From positions 43,437,835 to 43,501,834 of the forward strand of contig NC_088102.1 in NCBI RefSeq assembly GCF_036370855.1: DNA of 64,000 bases, written 5' to 3'. The stretch is from Dromaius novaehollandiae. Its lineage: Eukaryota; Chordata; Aves; Casuariiformes; Dromaiidae. Under the pieces are notes generated by a model. The model was given only the letters and a program-made list of their open reading frames with translations. It ran no database searches and was not told the DNA's origin. A program made the translations under genes and the position numbers. Position 1 is the stretch's first letter. Every line of letters begins with the position of its first letter. Of this stretch, positions 23,211 to 35,200 are shown in pieces.

Positions 23211-26200
23211 GTCGGGGCCGGGCCGTGCCCGCGGGCAGCCCCGCAGCGCCGCCCGAGCGGGGGGTGGGGGCGGCCGTTGGGCCGTCAGCCGCCCCGCTGC
23301 TCCTCATGGGGTTTGCAGAGGCTGGGAGTTGCTTGTTCCGTTGCAGGGTGCCGTACGTTAAAGTCTCAGCTTCTGCTTAGAAGCACCGTAACCTCCCCTC
23401 GCTCCCCACCCTCTTCCTGAGGCAGCTTTATGGGGGAAGGGCACTGCTGTATTGGCATCTTGCTCGGCCATAAAAAAAAAAAAAGTCTTAACTAGAATTT
23501 ATGCCACTCCAGTTCCTGTGTGGCTGAACTTTCATAGTCTAAAAATAACCATGCTAAAGCCATGCAGAAACCATTTAGAGCAGGCATGTGTGGTCTTCCA
23601 TGCAGAGTGTGCCCACCACTAGCTGTACACGGCATAGCATCGGTATGTGCTTTCTGAGAGCCAAGCACAGTCACTGGGACAAATAAAGCATCTGCTGAAA
23701 ATGAAGGTAAAACTAGGTGCACCTAATCATGCTCTCAGCTGTTTAGATCATGTGGGTGTAACAGATCAGAAGTCTGTCCTACCAGGTTTACACAGTCATT
23801 TTATGGAAGCGTTCTTCAGAGCAAAAGAACTGCCATTATTGAAATAACCTGATTGTTTTTTTCAGGTGACATTAGTAGAGCTAATCAGTCTTAAGGTCTT
23901 GCTTTGTTTTGCAAATGATAAGCTCTTACCCCTAACAGTGAGACATGCTGGATTGGTTTTCTTTTTGTTTCAGTGAAGAACTTGGAAACTGGCAGAAGTG
24001 CCCCTGGAGCAAATATGTTTTTTGGCTGTGAAATAGTCAATGGTGAAGCCTTTCTCACTGCATATGAAGGCATGGGGATCATGGCCACTCTTAGCAGCAC
24101 TTCTCAGTCTAATTATGGACACTCTGCTGAATTCCTCAGTTGCACAATTTTCCCCCCAAATCACTAGGAATCAGAAAATTGTATAAGTCACAGAACTTCT
24201 CTATGCCCCAGTTATCTTCTATAAAATAACAATAATTCCCTGCTTTGTGAAGGTCTTGTAACTATAGTGTGTTAAAGCTTGTTAGTTAAATAATGAATAA
24301 AGTCCAGTAAGGCCAGTTGAAATAAGCTTGCAATCCTGTGTAGTACTTAAAGGCAGGTTACCTTTGATGTATATGTTCTTATATGTGGAAGACTCAGTAA
24401 AGGACTCTGCTAGGAAGTTAAATCCTGGAAAACAGAGACTGTGGTTAACTTTTTTTTTGCATTCACTTGCACAGATAAAAAGTATCTCTGTTAAGCAGTC
24501 TGCTTTTATCTGAGCCTCTTTCTGTGATTCACTAGTGCTAAAAATATGGAAATACTGAAGAAAAATGTTTCTAGTATGTGATGGTCCTGTGCCTTTCTAC
24601 TGCAGATCCAGGCTTTGCTTTGGGACAAAGAGCAAAGTGGTGTGGTGGGAAAGAGCTAGAAGGCAGATATCAGACTTAACAAGTGCTTAACTATGTCCAT
24701 TCTGCTTTTTCCCATGTAGCTGTTCTGTTGTATCTGTAACAGTCCATAAAGTAATAAACTGGAGTTCGATACTGACTTTGTGTTTTTGAAAGGATGCTAA
24801 ACCAAGAATTAGTTTTGTTTAAACAGTACAGTTCTGAAATACATATAATCTAGGCTAGTGATTTAAGTAATTTATATAGAATTGTACATCAGAGAGAATT
24901 CTTTTTGCTTAAGCTATGTTTTGAGTCCATTTTCTTTCCTGCATGTCTGTGCTGATTAGTATCAGTTTAATCTTTGTTTTCAGGGGAAATAAGTGTTAAG
25001 AAGTTGCTTGTCAGTGCTAGAGTGTAAACTGTTTGTTTATATTACAGTGGAACTGCTAGATGAACCAGGTTCAGGGAAGGGAACAGCAATGCTTTCAGAG
25101 TATGTTGAAATTTTTTATTTATTTCCTTCATGATAGCATAAGGGGTGGGAATGTACTTGCTAGGCCAGCCAGCACCTGCATTTCATATCTTATCAATGTT
25201 CTGACTCAGCTATGCCAAGATTGTTTCTGTGCTCTAAAGAAACAAGAAAGCGATGAGTGGAAGGCCTCCACTGTTGAAAAGATTCTTTCGAGCTATTACT
25301 ATTCCTCATCTCTCCCCCTGCCCCCTTTAATTTCCTAGGTAGAATAATTTGCTTAGTTTTTGGTTCTTGTTTGTTTTTGTCAGCTCGTGGTTTCAAGGAG
25401 GTTTTCCCAAGAGCATTTCTTTTTGGCTGAACAGGTTCTAGACAATTGCACAGACTTTAGGTTTATGCAGAAGCTTTCAAATGTATATAAATGTGACTTT
25501 GAGAAGCTGGTGAAAGTATGTTTCTCTGCTTTGAACTCCTGCAGACCCCTGCTGCTAGATGGCTTTGCTTTGAGTCTTTTCACAAGACCACATTTCATTA
25601 GTTTATTTTTCCTATTAAGAGAAGCAGGAATGAAGTGGTGTCTACTAAAGATTCTTTAAAATACAGTTAGGCAGCACATATAATTGTTAAAAGCAGCATT
25701 CTCCTCCCTGGCTGCTGTCATGTCTCCTTACTCCATGAATATATACACTTCAAGATGCTCATTTTGGTAGCAGATTTATTTCTGTATCTATCTACTAAAC
25801 AGAAAATTTTAGATACAGGATTCTTCAACTATATGTAAGGGCTCGTTGGAAAGTTATTTATGTTTTACTATATTGACATAGGGACATACATGATTGGATC
25901 TGTTTAATAATATGTTTTTATATCAGCATAAAAGAATTTATACTAATAGGGCATCCTTCCTTGTAAAGTATGCTTGAGTCACTGTCCTGTTGTAAGAATG
26001 AAGCATCTTATGTGGCATGTTTCAGTAAGGTGAATGTTTGTTGCTAACTCTATTTTATCTTTTTTGGTTGTGATGTGCTACTGTTTCTGTACTTATTTAA
26101 TAACTTCCATTTGATAATAGAAAAGTTTCAGTGGATATAACTGTTTTATGTATTTATGAACTTGTAAAATCACCCACCTAATCATAATATTTAAATAATT

Positions 26201-29200
26201 GGTTTAATATTTTTGATTCAGCATGAAGATTTAAAAATATTTAAATTGTGTGGTACTTGGGCTCAGGTCAGGTACTTCATTCTTTAAGTTGTTTGTGCTC
26301 TTTCTTCTCTTGAAAATTTTATTGCTGACCTTTGCAGCAAACATCTTTTCAGGTCCTGCTCTCATCTTCTGCTTTTTTCAGAAATAAATGCCCAGTTGGC
26401 AAAATAAACTTTTACTGTTGGGTAGCTTCAAGATACCCCATAAGAAACACATACATTGGCCTGGGAAGTTGCTTCATATGCAGCAGTTCATTGTCTGGCA
26501 GCAGGTAGACGGTGCTGGGTGAAATATATATCTTTATTGGAATATTATGCTGGCAAAAGGATGTGTAATGTGTGGCCTTCTGTACTATGTATGGTCTCTT
26601 CCTTATTTCTGCAGGTGTACTTCAGCTGTTGAAGGGAACACAGAAGACGACATGGGTGGATGTGGCCCATGGAGTTCTCCTTCCATTTCCCTAGAGAGCC
26701 AGCTGAAAGCCTGGAATAGCTTAAAAAAGTGTCTTTCAGGTAATGTGGCTATTAGTCAAGCAATGTGATTTGTCTTTGTCAGACAACACCTTTCCCGGAG
26801 GCAGTCATCCCTTCATCCCCCTAGGGCTTGCCTATATCCATCCGGGCAGGCTTTGTTCTGAAAGAACAATGGTCACAAATTGGCCCAGAGCTCACTGGGC
26901 TGCAGGCTGGCTGCTCTTTGCCTGCAGATATGTCCCCAGTGTCAGAAGGAAGCTCTGTCTACTCTCCAGAGTGTTTATCCTGTAGCTCTCATCAACTATA
27001 AGTGGCTGAGCAGTATAACTTATCTTTTGAAGAAGTCAAAGTACTTCAGTCAGTCAGTGTTCTTCTGTGGCAATTTAGTCTTGTATTTGTTGCTCGCATG
27101 TATGTAGTGTGACCGATAACCCAAAGCTCATTTAGACTATTGCTCTTTGGTCTGGTGCTAGCTGTTATGCTTTGAAGGTGCTTGCACCGATTTGGTTGTC
27201 TGGTTCCTGCTGTACGCACTTACGTAGTTTCAGATCCAAAGTCTGATTGGATCCTTTGGTGTTTACACAGAGCTGTGACAAGAATGCAAGACTAAAGGCT
27301 AAAGGGAAGGTTAGCAGCATTTACCTGGAAAGTAGGCGAGAAGATGGGCAAGGGTTGGTGTGATCTGGGAGAGCCTTATAAAATTGTTCCTATGATCTTT
27401 TGATTTGATATTATTTTAGAGTTTAAAAGTTTGTTGCTCCATGTGTTTCTATGGAGTATATGATTGACATTGGTATCGTACCTGAAAGAAAAGGAAGGAA
27501 AAGGAGACACTTTAACAAAGATTCCTTCTCTAGCTGTTAATTAGACATTGTTAAGCAGGTGTTCAAAAAAATTATTAAAATAGACTACCTTAAATTCCCT
27601 TTCCCCTCTTGATCACTTAGCTGTCAATGTTTTGTGGTGTGACTGTCTGTTAGTTTTGCCTTCATTATCTTTCTCTTTCCTTGGGCGAGCTTGGGAATTG
27701 TGGCTATTTTTTATCAGATTTTTTTTTTTTTTTGCCGTAACCTTACTGTTTCCCTTATGTATCATAAAGACTTAAAAAAAAGCACTGTAACTCACTCCTA
27801 AGCAGTCAGTTTCTCTGAAAAATCAGAATTTGAGCTCATGCTCAGTACTTGATGTGTGCACTTAAAGCAGGCAGTTCAGTAATCTGTGTGTTCAGGAAGT
27901 AGAGTGAAGAACTGAATAGCTAAACCAGAAAAGTAGAGTGATGAACTGTAAAATATGTACCTTGTGCAGAGTTTATCCATGTAGAAGAAGTTTCTAATGG
28001 TGTGGAGATTTTCTTCTTCATTGTAGGGAAGGAGGAAGAAGAGAAAGTGGAGTATACAGTTGTTGACTGTTTCCAGCAGAAATTTGGCTCAGCAGTAAGT
28101 ATAAACTAAAGTTTATGCATTATGTTGACTTCTAACCCTCTTCTGTCTGTTGGTAGAGCCATTAGGTGCAAGATTGTGAACTCTGCTTGTCTTGTATTGG
28201 AAAATGAAAACATTCTTGCAGACTTCAATGAAATTTGTGTGTTTTTTGTTTTGTTTTTTTGTCAAATAGAAATGGTATCCCTGGTGGTGTCGAAACGTAT
28301 TCAAAGTGGGCATCCATGCAGGGGAAGAGAATGCAATGCATGATTCTGTTGTGGTTGTTAGTCTGCACTGTTAGTCATACTGTTAGTGTTGATTGCTCTT
28401 TTGGAAATTTGTATCAACTATAAATTAGCGATGAAGGGTTTGTATTACTAGTTAGTGAATAATTTATTTCTTGAAGAAAGGAAGAACATCAGGGTTTGTT
28501 GGTATTTAGAAAGGGAGTTAATTGCACTGTGTTTTATAGGTGTTTTGAACTCCAGAAATGCCTGGACCTTAGCTTTTCTTTTTAATCATGTACAGTAACA
28601 TCAGCAGACTTGGTATGGGAATGCTTTGTTTCAGAACTCAGAACCAATGGTAGAGTTATTATTAAACCTAATAGCATTATTATGTCCTGAATTAAACCAG
28701 CAATCCTGTGTGTCCTCTGTGCCACTTTGACTTGCAGTAACATCTGTTGGGTTTGGACACCTATGATGATAAATCTAGTGTAATATATGGAGGGGGAAAA
28801 AATCTCCTCCCAAAGGAGGAGGAGGTTTCCCTGCTTTCAGAAGAATATTGCTTGAAAAAAACTTTTTTGTTCTTTAGTTTCTAATTATGCGTTCTACTGT
28901 TGTTGCATGTGTTCTGAGTTGCTTTATTTTAATTGTCCAAAAACAATTGATCTTTCTGTTACGTCTTCCATCAGTGTTTTTAGTTGTGGAGTGTCCAGCT
29001 GTGTCTTATCTGTAGTTGGACTGAAATCTTGTCTGTTTCTGTCAGATCGCTATATATCTGTGAGATTCACTGTGTTGCTGATCACTATTTACCTTTCTTA
29101 AATATGGATCGTGACCAGAAAAAAAAAGTTTACTATTTGTCCTCCCACCTATCAATCTCTGGCAGTATTTTTGTCTCTATTGTTTCATTAGGTGCTGCAC

Positions 29201-32200
29201 CTAAAACAGCAGTGTGTTGTCAGTGTAGCAGCAGAAGGTGTTAATTTGTCATCATGGAAAACTTTCTTGGCTTCAGGTAAGAGGGAATTATTTCCCCAAA
29301 TGTGCCACTAAACAGAGGCGTAATTGGAAAATATTTGGGGATTAGGTGAGTTTGACTTAATATCATAACTCTTTTGGTAAGAGATTTTCTTCATGACAAA
29401 TCAGGTATTTCATAAATGGCCTATTATAAAAAGAATGATACCAGTATAGGGCATCTAATTAAACTCATTCATCCATTTTTAGTTCATTTTACTTATGTAA
29501 TATATTTATATATATAACAATATAACTTTGCCTTCTTTATATACTTTTATACAGTTAGAGGTGTTTTGCCAGTACAGCTGGTATCTATTAAAAACTGCAA
29601 GACCTGATCATGGTATTAGTATGATTAAAAGAGTAAAATCCATCTAAAGATGCAGTATATTTACTAGCTGTGAAATTATCAATATCTGAAAAGGAAGAGA
29701 GAGAATGAAGAATATCTTAATGTATTGGTTCACAGTGGTCTTGGTTTATTTTTAAATAGGTTCAAAAGCAAATGTGTTTAATCTCGAACAAAAACTGATG
29801 TGGATGTTCATAGTTCAAGCTTGAAACTCTTTATACAGAAGCAAGTGTCCATAGAATGTTTGCTTTGGTATGGCTAAATTCTTTATTAATAAAGAGCTTT
29901 AGTTAATCTATTATGAATTAAAATTTAGGCTTTGCCTATGTTCTATACGCTGTCCTGCATGCTAGGATAGAAAACAATGTTCTGTAGTTCTTCAGTAGTA
30001 GTTTTTGACAATGATAGGAATGTCAGGGACATGACAATTTTCTTGAATGGGGTTCTTTGTAAAAATGTCCCTATGATAGATGTAAGAATTTATTTTAAGT
30101 ATTGTGGATAGGATTTGCTCTTTATGTCTCAATGCCCTGTTTAACTGTATACTGTAGATACCAGGTGTGGTGATTCTTAATTATTGTGACCTTCTCTGAG
30201 CATCTTTCTGAAAAAAGCAAGATTTGTCTATGGGTTATTAAGGAAACTAAAGTGCGCTCCTCAATTTAAGTCTACATGGGAGATCATGGCTTGTGGGAAA
30301 CAGCGCACTCTCTCCTACTTTCAAATCCTTTATTTTTTCTCTCCCTCACTCATCTTCTCTGCAACTGAATTTTAGATAGCAACAAAGAGCCAAATTTTCC
30401 TATTTGATATTTTCCTTCTGGGACCTCAGGCTTTCAAAAATGGATTACAAATGGTGCTAGAAGATAGAAGCATCTTAAAGGTAAGGGTAGAGGGTGTGTG
30501 GGCAGAGGTTGCCTATTTGTGTAATGATCCAGCTGCACCAAAAAGTTGCAGTTGGACACAGGTTTGTCTGACTGCTCTTTCCTGCTTCAGGTCATGCATG
30601 ACTGCTGTTGGATCTCAGACTGTCTCTCTCACCAATATGGAGTCCTTCTCTCCAATGTCTTTGATACACAGGTACTTTCTAGATACTGTGGCTGGGAACA
30701 AAAGTTTCAACAAGAGAAACTTCAGCCTCGTCCAGGGCATCTTCTCAAGAAAGATTTACCAGTACTAGAATGTGACAGTTATCAAGCATTCTAGATGTAG
30801 CATTTGTATTCTAGCTAAAAAGAATTGTTAGGCAAGGCTGATAGCATTAAGTAGAGCTCGTCTTGCGTAGACTAGAAAACATTAAATGTGATGGTTACTC
30901 ATAGAAGGATATCTTTTATCTTAATCAAGAGAGAGAGCCTATGAGAAATGATTGGGTGTCTTCGAGTCCCCATGTTAAAGATTATTAATATCTAATATTA
31001 ACAGGAAGTTTAATATTTTAAAAATGTGATAACAGGTCTTGGTCAAATTTGGCACAACCCGAGGCTATTGTGGCTTACACAGGAGACAGGTAGGTTTGTG
31101 CTTTCTGTTCCTTCTAACCCTTTCTGTCCCTTTCACCTGTGTGGAAACAGTAGGCTACAGGTATTCAGCACTGGTGAGTATCTGCTAATCCATGCAGTGG
31201 TGGAAGTGAAAGAACAGAACAGGTAACCATGAAAATTTTCAATTCTTTTGGTGCTGGCCCTAGTGGCTGTGTTACTGAAGAAGATGCATAATTAGTAGGA
31301 GCATTAGAGCCTTTCTAGAGAGAAGAAAACATGATAGCTATGACCTTTCAGAGTGGGCATGAATATGTTGTGCTTAGTCGCACATGACTTGTTCTTGCCT
31401 GTACTCTGACTTGTCATAGTATAGACATGCCTGTCTGTAGTCATAGCATGACTGACTCTTTGAAGGCCTAGTCTGGGTTATGTAGTAAACTTTATACAGC
31501 AAAGGTTTCTCTTTGTCCTTCCCTGATCTTAGTTTGGCCTTCTGCCCATAAAAATTATAATATTGTTATTCTATAACAGGTCCAACAGCAATCAATGTTA
31601 AGTCTTTACTGCTTGCAGGAGATCTGAGAGAAAATTCCTACCAGTGCTGCCAACTACATTGACTAGCCTGAGTAAAGAGCTCCAGCATGTGTAACAGATA
31701 CAGTGGAAATAGCTGTCAGAACTATTCACGCTAAGGCTTGAGGTGCACACAATTGCACTAGTTGCTCTGTTGTCTTGGTGTGAACTGGCATACACCCTTC
31801 TCTTTCATTAATAGGTCTCTAGGCTTAGATTCAATTATTCTGATTCATGATTAACCTGAATCTTCCTGAATAATTGGCCTGAATCCTACTGCTAATATAC
31901 CTTAACTTGTGGAACAGTCTGGTTTTGGGTGCCCTGCAGTATACCTGATATTGCAGAATTAACCTGTCTCTCTTCTGCCCTGTACTGCTCTGGAGTCAAT
32001 AACTGGGAGACACCACTGAGCAGTCTCATCGATCCTCTTTGGGAAGCACTTCTGTTGCAATCTGTTTGCACTTAGACAGCTTCTCAGGCTTGTTAAAATT
32101 GGAGTAGGCCATGTGCACTTACACAAGCGTAGGTACAAGTGAGACTTGGTGAGTTTAAAAAGAGCAGTGAAATGAAGAACTCTGGTTTAGACAGGATCTT

Positions 32201-35200
32201 GCCTGCATCTTTTCAGAAGTGTTATTTACACCTGGTTTTGGGCAGTTGCTGCAACTCCGTTGCTTGCAGTAAGTAACCTAGTATACTTAATAACATGCAG
32301 TGTATGGCAGTGAGAGGCTTTTGATGTTCATCGACTTTGATGCTTTTGGCTTACTTCAGTGTCAACTGTCAATGGAAGTCTGATATTGCTGTTTCACATT
32401 TGGCTGCCTTGGTGTGTGTGTTCCCATGGCAATTCTGGGCTGTAGGAGCATAAGCAGCTGCACAATGAGTAAGCAACCAAAGGCTGCCAGTGCTTACATC
32501 CATCATGAGATTAAAGCATTTTCATGCTGTGGAATCCCTGCGTACTGTAAAATGCTGTTGGTTGTGTATTTGTTTACTACCACACGAAATAATAGAATTT
32601 TTCCTAGAGATGTGTGCTGAAAAAATAAAAGAAAACTTGCCTGAAACTTAGCTTGAGGCTGTCCATAAGACAGAGATCCATGTTGATTGTATCATAAAAT
32701 GCACAAGCAAAGAAGTTGCTGTTGCTGTCTAGTTCTGCAGATCAATACACATCCACTCCTCTTGAGCCTGTAGCAGTCCTTCTGCCTTTGAGTCCAAGCT
32801 ATTAGCATGCAGTGACTTCAGACTAAGACTTTCAGGATGAAAACCAAAACATCGTGTTTGCATTGTTGGTAAGTTTGTTTATAACCTTGTTCATTCAAAT
32901 TACTTTTTTATGAATACTAATTGCAGGTATTCTTTCATTTTGTTTGAATATTTAAGTTTTTTCTCTATTTGGAAAACATTAAATTCTTTTATTAGAAAGT
33001 ATGTCTGACCTTCCAGAAAAATGGAATATATTTCCATGGATTTGAAAATCTTCCTCTGTCTTGACTTCTGCTTCAGAAAGTCTTCAGAAATCTTCATTAA
33101 AATCTTTTATTCCTTAAGAATTCAGTAAATGGATTTGCGTAGCACTTTATTTTGGCAGGCTTGGCCAAATACATGGCATCTCTCAGAGAATGCAGCAGCT
33201 AGATACTTAGCTAATGCTGTAGAGGCTGTTTTAGTCAGTAATAGGTCATACAAGCTTGTTCGCCTTTGCCGTTGCACGAGAGAGGTATTTGCCAAGAGAC
33301 TTTCCTTGGCGTGGGGGGGGATGCTCTTGGAATTCACCCTCACTGAGAGTGGCCAAAAGAGGTCAGAGTTACAATTCTGTGGTCACTGTTGGAGGGGCTG
33401 GGCTGGTACAATAAAGCACTGCTTGGGCTTGTCTAGGTAATGCATGGACACTGTGTGGTGGAATAGTTAGTACAGTGGCTTCAGCCAAAACACTTGCAGT
33501 AAAAGTGGGCTGGTATAAGCTCAAAATTTTATTGACAGGATAGTGGATGCTTGTCTTGAGAGAGTTGGCTCGGTTTCTCAGAGCAGTAAGGAGAGAAGGG
33601 TTATGAGTGGTCAGTGGAGATTTGGGGGGATCAAAGTGGGAACCTGCTTTGAGTCATTGGGCTTTTTAGCAGGGCAGAAAGTCTGAGGCTGTAGGTTGTT
33701 CTAATGACAGATTCTGAGGGTAGACATAAGCTTTCCCATTTTCCTTTCCATTCCCGTGGAGCATGGATGCTTTCTTCTAAGCTCCCCTTTTCCATTTAGT
33801 CACCTCTTTGCACCTGTTAAATAGTCACACTCATCTTTGTTTCCTGGGTAGGGACAAGAGTTAGGGCCTGCCCCTGCTCTTACTGCAAGGGTAGAAGCAG
33901 TGAAACCAGGACAGAGTTGGAGGGAAGCTCTCTAAAGTTTGTGACTTTGCTTTTTCTGGGGGTGGAAGCAGCAGCTGCTGCTGGAAGGCTTCTCTTACTA
34001 ACACCTCACTTCTTCCAGTCCTAAAGGGGCTGAATAAATACTACTTGAGGATCAGCTATTCAGACTGGAATACACTATTTGTGTTGTCTCAGACCCAGAC
34101 AAGACAAGCAAATGCCATGCAGTCACTGCTGGAGATGGTTGTCTGCATCTCTGCTGGCTCTGTTTGCTATCATAGGACAAGTCTTATTGGCAAAATCAAT
34201 TCCTAGGCAAAAGGTTTTACACAACTTACATATTCTTTACATCATGTTTTCCTTACTATTTCATGTAATAAATGACAAAAACATAGGTATTCTGGGGAAG
34301 TATCACTACATATTTACCCTCTTCTGATCCTATTCCTAGCTGCCTGCTGTCTGGATACAAGAGTACTGGGCTAGATGGAGCTGATGCAATATGGTCATTC
34401 TTATAACTTAATTTACACTTCTGTGTATATTAGCAATATATTTTACTTGTTTCCCCACTATCAAATCTCCACATTCTCTGCCTTGGCTTAATGGACAGTG
34501 GTCATGGCCTACCAATCCCTTCCATCACAGGTTGCTGATGTTCTGCAGTTCTCAATGGCAACAGGTGGCTTTCTTCCACACCGTATCTGCACATTACCAG
34601 AGTGTTTGATGCAGCACTTGAAGATATCTCCGAAATCAACTGCCCTCATGAAGTGCAGGCAGCAGATGGCTTGGGTGAGTGATTCAATGAGACACCTTCT
34701 GAAGATTCAACTGACTTGTACTTTGCGCCCTTCAGATGTGTTTTTACAGACACACAGGTATGTAAAAGAGCTTGATGCTATTCAGTGGTCAGATTGTTGT
34801 AGTTAAGGACATTTTGTTACACTGACATGGGATACAGATGGAAGCTTTAGCTGGCATCAGTTCTTATGCTAGTATTTCCTAATAGTTCATTGGAAATTGA
34901 GGTATTAAGAACCACAGAGCTCTTACAGCAGAGGATATGTCTAAGTAGGGTAAAAAGTGTTTTGGATGTCTCCAATGTATTTGACTGATTCTGAAACCTA
35001 GTGCTAACAGATCAAGTTGGTTAAAAACCAACCCTGAGTCAAGTAGGGAAAGGGGAAGCTTCTGGTTGGTTTTTTGGTTTCCTTAGGGTTTTTTTCCTTG
35101 TGCAGTTTAGCAGTATTTGGCATGTCATTAGTCTCTATTGTGCTTGTTTTTGTTAATCTTTCATATGGGGAGGAGGAAGGGAAAACTTAATGGGTCAAAG

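Larger units (their letters stand above)
21850..23330. promoter_or_regulatory. CpG island: bidirectional CHP1/EXD1 promoter
   Basis: An abrupt rise in GC and CpG density covers both first coding exons. The CHP1 ATG (22485, minus) and EXD1 ATG (23084, plus) point away from each other with 598 bp between. In the gap I read a GC-box array (22583-22616), an NRF1-like site, a perfect CRE, a ZNF143-like element and a YY1-like core. There is no TATA box. This is typical of a TATA-less divergent promoter, and the same head-to-head arrangement exists in human. The large overlapping reading frames on both strands here are an effect of high GC. Confidence 0.85.

Noticed and set aside
21777-23380. Long reading frames on both strands (up to 454 codons) in the first GC-rich region
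   Set aside because: They are Ala/Arg/Gly/Pro-rich frames caused by CpG-island composition. Only the short pieces containing CHP1 exon 1 and EXD1 exon 1 are coding.
26627-26739. EXD1 exon 4 starting at the internal TTCAG and joined directly to exon 2
   Set aside because: This join is open, but it skips the conserved VELLDE exon at 25048-25099. Including that exon requires the upstream acceptor at 26615, which gives a continuous frame.
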